Positions 57,735-64,000 of a DNA stretch of 64,000 bases are shown here, in pieces. The notes under the pieces were generated by a model. The model worked only from the letters and a program-made list of their open reading frames with translations, was not told the origin of the DNA and did no database searches. The stretch spans positions 107,835,086 through 107,899,085 of the forward strand of contig OY740772.1 in assembly GCA_963513935.1 (NCBI GenBank), given 5' to 3'. This stretch comes from Aphrophora alni. Taxonomy: Eukaryota > Arthropoda > Insecta > Hemiptera > Aphrophoridae. The translations under genes were made by a program, and so were the position numbers. The number at the start of each line of letters is the position of its first letter. Positions within the stretch are counted from its first letter, which is position 1.

Positions 57735-57852
57735 GTCAATAGTAGTTCTTCTTTTAATATGTGTTACTTGTTTCGCTACTACAAGGAGCATCATCAGGCC
57801 TTGTAGTGATGTGTATACGTAGCTATTTAATAAGAGAAGAACTGCTATTGAC
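57735..57852 (-). mobile_element. H-like inverted-repeat element with hammerhead-like core, 118 bp
   Basis: Arms GTCAATAGTAGTTCTTCTTT (left) and AAGAGAAGAACTGCTATTGAC (right, minus its first base) are complementary over about 25 bases. On the - strand between them lies CTGATGA (57797-57791), T, stem II GCTCC..AGC, GAAAC (57775-57771), AA, GTA. The terminal arms would form the outer part of a long stem I. Stem I next to the core does not pair, so this copy is probably weak or dead. Confidence 0.65.
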
Positions 57853-58070
57853 TAACACATGATATGTACTTTAATGTATAAATAGTTCGAAGGCTAGAAA
57901 ATTGTTGGCCTTACATACAGGATGTGCTTCGGTCTGTCGTAGTATATGGTGTATATTTACTTAATTTCTGTTTGTCCTAAGGACAGTTAAGCGATACCTA
58001 ACAATCACCTTGAATATAAGTTGCCAGAACAACTGTATTATGATTTCCAGTTTTATTTTTATTATTGTTG

Positions 58071-58091
58071 TTGTTGTTGTTGTTGTTGTTG
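58071..58091. repeat. (TTG)n microsatellite
   Basis: Seven or eight TTG units directly beside A-family copy A17. Confidence 0.9.
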
Positions 58092-58280
58092 CCAGCTTCA
58101 AAAAAAGAAATGAAAGAACATGAAATAAAGACCACTAACCCCCGAATACTGTAATAGCGTCAGAGTCAAAAAAGAACAAGAATTTGTTAAGAGAGACCTG
58201 ATGTGAAAGATAAAAGAATCCCTCAGGATTGCTACGCTTGAAGTGAGCCCTAAGGATACGACTCACCGCTCTTCGAGGGT
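58085..58280 (-). repeat. A-family copy A17
   Basis: AAATAAAGACCACTAACCCC, CGAATACTGTAATAGCGTCA, GAACAAGAATTTGTTAAGAG and CCCTCAGGATTGC. The GATCTA block is deleted. Confidence 0.85.
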
Positions 58281-58764
58281 AACAAATCCGCAAACTCTTA
58301 CCAAAATCAGACGCCGCAAAAGCATAAACATAGAATTAATTATAAAGTAAAAACGATTTAAACAGTATATAATTAAAATGAAAGTAAGTGGATACTATCC
58401 ATACATAAATTTTCTTTGAAACCAATTTATCCCAAATGATGTAGATATGTGAATTAATTAACTGCTATGATAATTTTAAAAGAGACGAGAATGTCATTTT
58501 GCTTAAGGAGTTAACATTTGTTTAGCTCGTTACGTCATATGAATCACCCATCATAGACAATCTTATGTACACAAATTAAGGTAAAACCTGTTAAGACATT
58601 TCTCAGAAAATGAATCAAAGACAAACGGACACGCCGAACATTTGTGTTATCCTTAATTATTACAACTTTTGCTTATTTCTGTTAATCATATTTTTCTTGT
58701 TTTCATCTTAACAATACTTTCGTAAATCAATATGTTTTTAGTCAGGTTAGTATAAAATTATTAT
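58281..58764. other. Non-coding stretch, nothing recognised
   Basis: No supported gene or repeat. Confidence 0.4.
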
Positions 58765-59115
58765 AAATATCGTTAAATCGTATATTTTTATCATTCGTAT
58801 ATAACAAATTAATACACGGCTTTTCGGAAGTATAAATCAACTTCTGTTATCAAGTGATAAACCTAAAGCAAAATTTATTTTAATCTACTTTAGGTCTAGG
58901 TTACTTTTATAAATTATAGATTTAATTTTAGTTTCCAACATGCACTAGGTATTTTTCTTTTTTAAACACGTTTATCACTCATTAACGGGAGTTGATTTAC
59001 ACTTCCGAAACGTCGGGTATTAGTTTATACGTACACAAATGCTGTTATACGTCCGTTGAAACCGTATTAAAAATACGAGCAATCTATCATTATCAAACAA
59101 CTTTAAAAAGAGTAC
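58765..59115. mobile_element. D-family inverted-repeat element, copy D4
   Basis: Left arm TATAAATCAACTTCTGTTAT and right arm ATTAACGGGAGTTGATTTAC / CTTCCGAAACGTCGGG. The right end is ATACGAGCAATCTATCATTA followed by CAACTTTAAAA as in D1. Confidence 0.75.
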
Positions 59116-59371
59116 AAAATTATATAAAATATATGTATTAAGAAAATAAATATACAACGGTAGTATATTATCTAGCTATTTTTGTAATTACAAAACTCAT
59201 GTAACCACAAACAAGTTTGTAATAAAGTTGTGATGTTTTTGTTCAATGAAAAATCTCAACACAAATTTGTGAACACGATTCAAAGCTAATACGGTTCGAG
59301 ATACAATTATATACATTGTTCATTATAGACGTTAATTGAAACTATATTTAAAGTATAAATCACTCTTAACT
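59116..59371. other. Non-coding spacer
   Basis: Nothing recognised. Confidence 0.4.
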
Positions 59372-60242
59372 GTACAGAGTGTCCTAACTTCCGTTAAGTG
59401 ATTCAGGTAATGAAATTGTTTAAACATATCTTCGAAATCGCTTAAACATATCTTCGAAATCACTTAAACATATCTTCGAAATCGTTTAAACATATCTTCG
59501 AAATCACTTAAACATATCTTCGAAATCGCTTAAACATATCTTCGAAATCGCTTAAACATATCTTCGAAATCGTTTAAACATATCTTCGAAATCGTTTAAA
59601 CATATCTTCGAAATCGCTTAAACATATCTTCGAAATCGCTTAAACATATCTTCGAAATCGCTTAAACATATCTTCGAAATCGCTTAAACATATCTTCGAA
59701 ATCGCTTAAACATATCTTCGAAATCGCTTAAACATATCTTCGAAATCGCTTAAACATTTCTTCGAAATCGTTTAAATATATCTTCGAAATCGCTTAAACA
59801 TATCTTCGAAATCGCTTCGTAATCCCTCTGTTGGTCATGTTTTTTTCGAAAAATAATAATTTCGGAAATTATTAAGATTTCAATTCTAAATTTGATATAA
59901 AGATTTATTAGTCTACAATTTACCTTTATACCAAGAATCAAAACTTTATCTTATCAAATTTGAAAATGCCGCCAGTTTATGTTTTGCGTATAGTTAATAG
60001 TTTTAGTGATATTCAATATTTAAAAAATCAAATGGCCCTTTGACAATTTATATAATGTTTTGAATCATAGTACCATGAAAAATGTATATACCTATTTTTA
60101 AAAATTTCAGAAGTTACCATTATTTTTCGGGAAAAAACACAAAATGGTTGACAGTTTTGGGACATAGCTTTATTAGGACATCTTAATTTTGATGTCCTAA
60201 ATCACTTCCAAGCTATAAAACAAATTTTTAAAACACCCTGTA
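59372..60242. mobile_element. F-family element with a minisatellite in its left arm
   Basis: Left end CAGAGTGTCCTAACTTCCG beside TA, right end TTTTTAAAACACCCTG beside TATATA. Outside the array, ATAATTTCGGAAATTATTAAG matches the left arm at 19.05 kb (TTTTGAAATTACTAAG) and pairs with the right half. GAAAATGCCGCC and AAACACAAAATGGTTGAC are family landmarks. Confidence 0.65.
59409..59817 (+). repeat. Minisatellite, 22-bp unit
   Basis: About 18 tandem copies of CTTAAACATATCTTCGAAATCG with a few GTTTAAAC and CACTT variants. Very homogeneous. TTCGAA is an internal palindrome. Confidence 0.97.
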
Positions 60243-61524
60243 TATAATTAATTTATAAAGTATGCATTTCAAGGTACAATTTATTTTACAATAATTATAA
60301 AGTTAACAATATAAAACCCAGATTCACACTTACCAATCATGAAGAGGATATAAACTTGTCTAAACCAAACTAAAGCTTCACAAACAAATAATACTTGACC
60401 ACTTATTCACTCTTTAACACTTTACAATCACAATAACTACACTCTTAGTATAGAGGACGTTATACGCGAGTGAATCTCTAATCCAAACTGTTGTTGCTCA
60501 CCGTCAGTGTAGACCGGGCCCCCACTTGTCGTAGGTGCCTCAAGGGCTTCCACTACCCACGGGAACACAGAAGAACTAACTGGAGTTAACATTGAAAACA
60601 CACTTATGTAATTGAATTGTGCTCAAACATTATCAAACCGAGGACAAACTGATCGTTTTAAACGTGGGAAATTCTTCGCAACTCGTAATTTAAAACTAGG
60701 TTGCAAGAAACAACAGGATATTGATTGTAAAAAAAATAAATTTATCGCTTATGTTTCCGTTCTTAAGATTATTTTTTACGATCTGCATCCTTACTTGTGT
60801 AATCAATTTGTTGCAAAACTAACAACCGCTTGCGATATTGATTATTTAATTATTGTTAATTGCCTTCTCTAGTGGTTATTAGTGAATAACGTGTTGTCCT
60901 CGTAGAGATACTTTCATCGTTATACACAAGTGTGGGAAAACAAATAAGTTTCATATATTATGTAAATGATCGTGGGAAATGTCCATACCTTTATTTATTG
61001 CTGAGTATGTTTGAAGATTGAAATTCTATAGATGTTTGTAAACATATTGCGCACATATAATTTGTAAACATCAAAATTGTTTATAAACGAAATAAGTGAT
61101 ATCTATTTTTTAAAGTAAACATACTCAATAGATTAACAAATGCAATTTGAATCAGTTCCTTAAATTTGAAACTTTCCAAACATTAATTTCATGAAAACAG
61201 ACGATAACTCTCAATAAATCACACTTTTAACAGTTCCGTTTAGTAAACTGCTCTTTTATACAAAATAAAACTAGTTGGTTGGCGACAACCACATTGTATA
61301 CAATGTAAGCAGAACCTCTAAATATAATGTTCAAAATTTGGCATTGACGGAAATTTTTAATTACACTAGTAAATCAAATAACGCCAGTTTTATTTTAAAG
61401 GATGCAATGAAGAACATAGAATCTGTTTTGGTAAACTCAGTTTATGAAAACAAAAGTTATAGAATCTATGAAATTCACATTTTTTTGTAATTTATTTGAG
61501 ACTGCATCCAAAAACAAGTTGATG
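60243..61524. other. Mostly AT-rich stretch with a small GC-richer patch
   Basis: 60.46-60.60 kb is richer in GC (GTAGACCGGGCCCCCACTTG, GCTTCCACTACCCACGGG). ORFs of 86 and 71 codons (60.6 and 61.3 kb) show no domain. No gene supported. Confidence 0.4.
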
Positions 61525-62390
61525 GTTACGATCATACAATTTAATACAAACAAATCCTCTAAATATCAAGTTGGTTTTTTGTGTATTGTAAGAAATATTA
61601 AATTACATTTGTAGGTCAAGGGGTCTTATCCAGTAGAGTAGATTTGTTCAAAAGAACTACTTTTAGAATCCGACTAGATCCTAACGTGCCTCTTAGATGT
61701 GTATATATTTAAAAAAAATAATAATAAAAAAAAAATAACTTGACTGCCTTGCTCGTCTCGTTTTTTGAAAGTTTAGGGTTCAAATTAAAATTGTTTAAAC
61801 AATAACTGCTATATTTGACGTCCTACAGATGTAAGGTTGGTACCAATACTTGCAAATTTTAAATCTGCAAATCCAATTTGTCTGCACATTTTTATCCATT
61901 TTAGTATGTTATAAGTTGAATATCATATGAATAAAAAATAGTTTAAAATGGTCCCATTTTGAAATTTTCATTTTTTTTTTTTTATTTCAATGTGGCCCTA
62001 ACGAGTTTCATAGATGTGTATATATTAAAAAGTCTCCACTCGCTTCGCTCGTGCCAATTTCTTAGGAGGTCAAGGTTAAGAATTACATTTTTTACAAAAT
62101 CTTTGTTATTTGTCATCGTAGAGAGGTTTGGGTTGGTAGTATTACATGCAGAATTTAAATCTGAAAACATTTTTTAAAAACTTAAAAATGGCCATTATTT
62201 TGAAATTTTCAATTCATTTCATTCTAAATTTCAATAAGGGGACTATCGTACTTTCGTATAGACAACAACTACAAACAGATGGAATATTGAAAAACGTTTT
62301 TCGGTTTTCTGAGGCCAAAAAACCTCCATCAGTCGAAAAATGGAGGTCAAAATTTTTGCAACTACCAAATTTACCCTATACTTCGTAAAC
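61525..62390 (+). repeat. B/C-family dispersed repeat, right-hand copy
   Basis: B part: ATACAAACAAATCCTCTAAA, GGGGTCTTATCCAGTAGAGT. A second B tail, AAGTCTCCACTCGCTTCGCT, lies at 62.03 kb, then the C part: AAATGGCCATTATTTTG, GGGACTATCGTACTTTCG, TTCGGTTTTCTGAGGCC. The doubling of B-tail and TTTTGAAATTTTCA suggests an internal tandem, as in the 29.7-kb copy. Confidence 0.6.
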
Positions 62391-62848
62391 TGGTTACTAT
62401 TTGTTTTTTTATTATTATTATTATTATTTATTTCTTGCCGTTAATGTTTAAAGAAAAACGTTCAGTGTATGTATCAACATGTTTCGTCGTATTTCCATAA
62501 TGGATTAAACTACAGATTTCTTTGTGTTATATATAAACTACAAGGAGACATAAGCGTGTCTAAGCTCACAAATTGCATTGCAACTAATCCTTCATAAAAC
62601 TGATTTACGCCTCTACTGTGTTAAATTTGCTCTAATCTACATTACAATGTTGAAACTACTTAGCCTCACTAGTTGATAGTGCCAAAGATTTCACCGGCCT
62701 ACTTTACACCCATCGCAGATCAAACTTGACTCTGTCTGTTTAATCATGTATTTGGAATAAATAATTATCACAGGCTATTATGATTATTTATTTTTTGTAA
62801 AACATATATTTATACTTTACCAACGAATGTTAAAGATCGGATTTAAAT

Positions 62849-62851
<3 letters not shown>
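62391..62851. other. Non-coding spacer with a short (TTA)n run
   Basis: ATTATTATTATTATTATTTA at about 62411-62430; nothing else recognised. Confidence 0.45.

Positions 62852-62941
<90 letters not shown>
62852..62941. repeat. (CT)n microsatellite, ~90 bases
   Basis: About 45 CT units, not inside an A-family copy. The poly-Ser-Leu ORF across it is an artefact. Confidence 0.97.
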
Positions 62942-62944
<3 letters not shown>

Positions 62945-63099
62945 TGTCGTCCATTTTGATTCGTACAAAAGAATTCTATATTTTTAAGCAAAGAATGTTA
63001 CAAACGACAGTCCTGCTTCCAAGACTCCTACAAGTTGATGTCCTACACTTTAATTTATTCTTTTTATTTTAAAATGTACTTCCACAAAGCGCACATCTT

Positions 63100-63600
63100 T
63101 AGATAGTTAGAGTTGTGTGGGCCTACTGCACTGCATCCTAGTCATCTTGGGTACCATCCATATTGATCTACATAAAGATGAAGATCGCAAAGAAAAAGTT
63201 GGCCAAGAGGACAACCAGAACCACAAAGATGGTATATTGGCAAGAGTGATGGTCAAAGAGAAGGCGGAAACCTCAGGTTCACCCTCACCGTGAAAGATTA
63301 GCAAAAGCGGGAACACGGCGAGGTTAACTATTTCCTAACACAGTTTTGTCCGAACATGGCCTATTTTGAAAATATTTGTTCAGCATAGCCAAGACCGATA
63401 AACCTCACCTGCACTCACTGCAAAGACGGCATCTATATTCTTCAACTCCAACAGATAGAGTGTAAAGAGAGGGAAGTAATGGGAGAAATAACTCCTAATA
63501 ATGTTGTCGTGACAAAGGAGAAAAGGTGGTAACCCTTCGTTGAGACAATGTTACAACGACCCAAGGGACTTAGGGTGACAGCACCAGCATGAAATAATGT
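63100..63600 (+). pseudogene. Decayed R1-like ORF2 C-terminus
   Basis: On the + strand, scattered over shifting frames, are the C-terminal blocks of R1/LOA-type ORF2 proteins. ILGTIHIDLHKDEDRKEK lies near 63.15 kb. KREHGEVNYFLTQ is near 63.31 kb, then a frame change gives LSEHGLF, a stop, KYLFSIAKTDKP (63.39 kb). CTHCKDG follows, a remnant of the terminal cysteine motif. Further on are KEREVMGEITPNNVV and EKRW, a stop, then FVETML. Several stops and shifts make it dead. The - strand 69- and 109-residue ORFs are shadows. Clade is inferred from block order. Confidence 0.75.
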
Positions 63601-63780
63601 AAAAACGGTTCTGTGCTGTATCCTCCCAGAGAAAAGGGGGTTTAAGGGTTTTAGTAGGTAGACCAAGTAGCCTTCCATACTTGAAAAGCATGTGCTCCCT
63701 ATGGTGCATACAGCATGTCCCCCCTCTATACTAGGCGTATACAGAATTGTTTGCAGTGAACTAAGTTGCAATACTAATCA
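63600..63780 (+). repeat. Probable 3' UTR of the decayed R1-like element
   Basis: Follows the ORF2 remnant: GGGGGTTTAAGGGTTTTAGT, AGGTAGACCAAGTAGCC, GTGCTCCCTATGGTGCATAC. No poly-A tail or target duplication was identified. Confidence 0.45.
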
Positions 63781-64000
63781 AACATTAGATTGATTGCCGC
63801 ATAATACACAAGCCTTGAAGTTGTGTTTTTATGCTTCATTATAAAGCTTATGCCTAAAGCAAATATTCAAATAATGTACTTCTACGAATTCTATTTTTGC
63901 TCAGAGGCTTTAACGGTTTGAAAAACTAAACCTAATTAATTTAAAACCATTGCTAGGAGCTGTGACGTGGGCTGAACATTCTCTTTCATATCTTTTATTT
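63781..64000. other. Non-coding right edge
   Basis: Nothing recognised. Confidence 0.4.

Noticed and set aside
59409..59817. CRISPR-like or centromeric satellite
   Set aside because: A short homogeneous 22-bp tandem with no spacers, confined to one transposon arm.
62827..63072. 81-residue Ser-Leu-rich ORF
   Set aside because: Driven by a (CT)n microsatellite.
63442..63771. 109-residue - strand ORF
   Set aside because: Lies antisense to the R1-like ORF2 remnant, whose blocks are readable on the + strand.

Overview
The window looks like AT-rich, repeat-dominated DNA from an arthropod, most likely an insect. Evidence for this is the TTAGG-type telomeric pentamer (CCTAA on the + strand) at several places, an intact two-ORF jockey-clade retrotransposon, remnants of other insect-type non-LTR elements, and many small inverted-repeat elements. 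A hemipteran or similar lineage is only a guess. I found no convincing host protein-coding gene, tRNA or rRNA; most open frames lie in simple repeats or antisense to the retrotransposon.

Layout. 1-5.8 kb: an RNase H fragment of a non-LTR element at the left edge (- strand), a B/C-family repeat, two A-family copies, a non-autonomous hAT element with a perfect 8-bp target duplication (3769-4635), and a hammerhead-ribozyme-bearing short element (- strand, ~5.6 kb). 5.8-13.5 kb: AT-rich DNA with (TA)n tracts, then a complete jockey-clade element (8560-13210) with gag-like ORF1, endonuclease/RT ORF2, A-rich tail and an 11-bp target duplication, inserted just beside an A-family copy. 13.5-23 kb: a composite satellite of telomeric CCTAA blocks alternating with a ~60-bp unit (15.6-16.9 kb) and two ~1-kb foldback elements. 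23-34.5 kb: more inverted-repeat elements, a decayed RTE-like RT end, and a 152-bp hammerhead-carrying insertion with a 14-bp target duplication at 34.3 kb. 34.5-64 kb: dispersed repeats, several of which contain tandem arrays that seem to have grown out of them (41.7, 47.7, 52.0 and 59.4 kb), a CpG-rich patch (44.1-44.7 kb), and a decayed R1-like ORF2 end at the right edge.

Two themes stand out. First, several unrelated-looking short inverted-repeat elements share a hammerhead-like core (CTGANGA, one extra nucleotide, stem II, GAAAC, very short palindromic stem III, GTH). This is the arrangement known from Penelope-like elements and dimeric hammerheads. Second, dispersed repeats here repeatedly act as seeds for tandem arrays: the array unit can be read in the unexpanded sister copies of the same repeat.

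Family names used below (A, B/C, D, F, H) are local labels. A = ~250-bp dispersed repeat of unknown class. B/C = long dispersed repeat with a CGCTTCGCTCG motif. D = ~400-bp inverted-repeat element. F = ~1-kb foldback element with CAGGGTG-like ends. H = short inverted-repeat element carrying a hammerhead-like core. Boundaries of old repeats were judged by eye and are good to about 10-30 bases.
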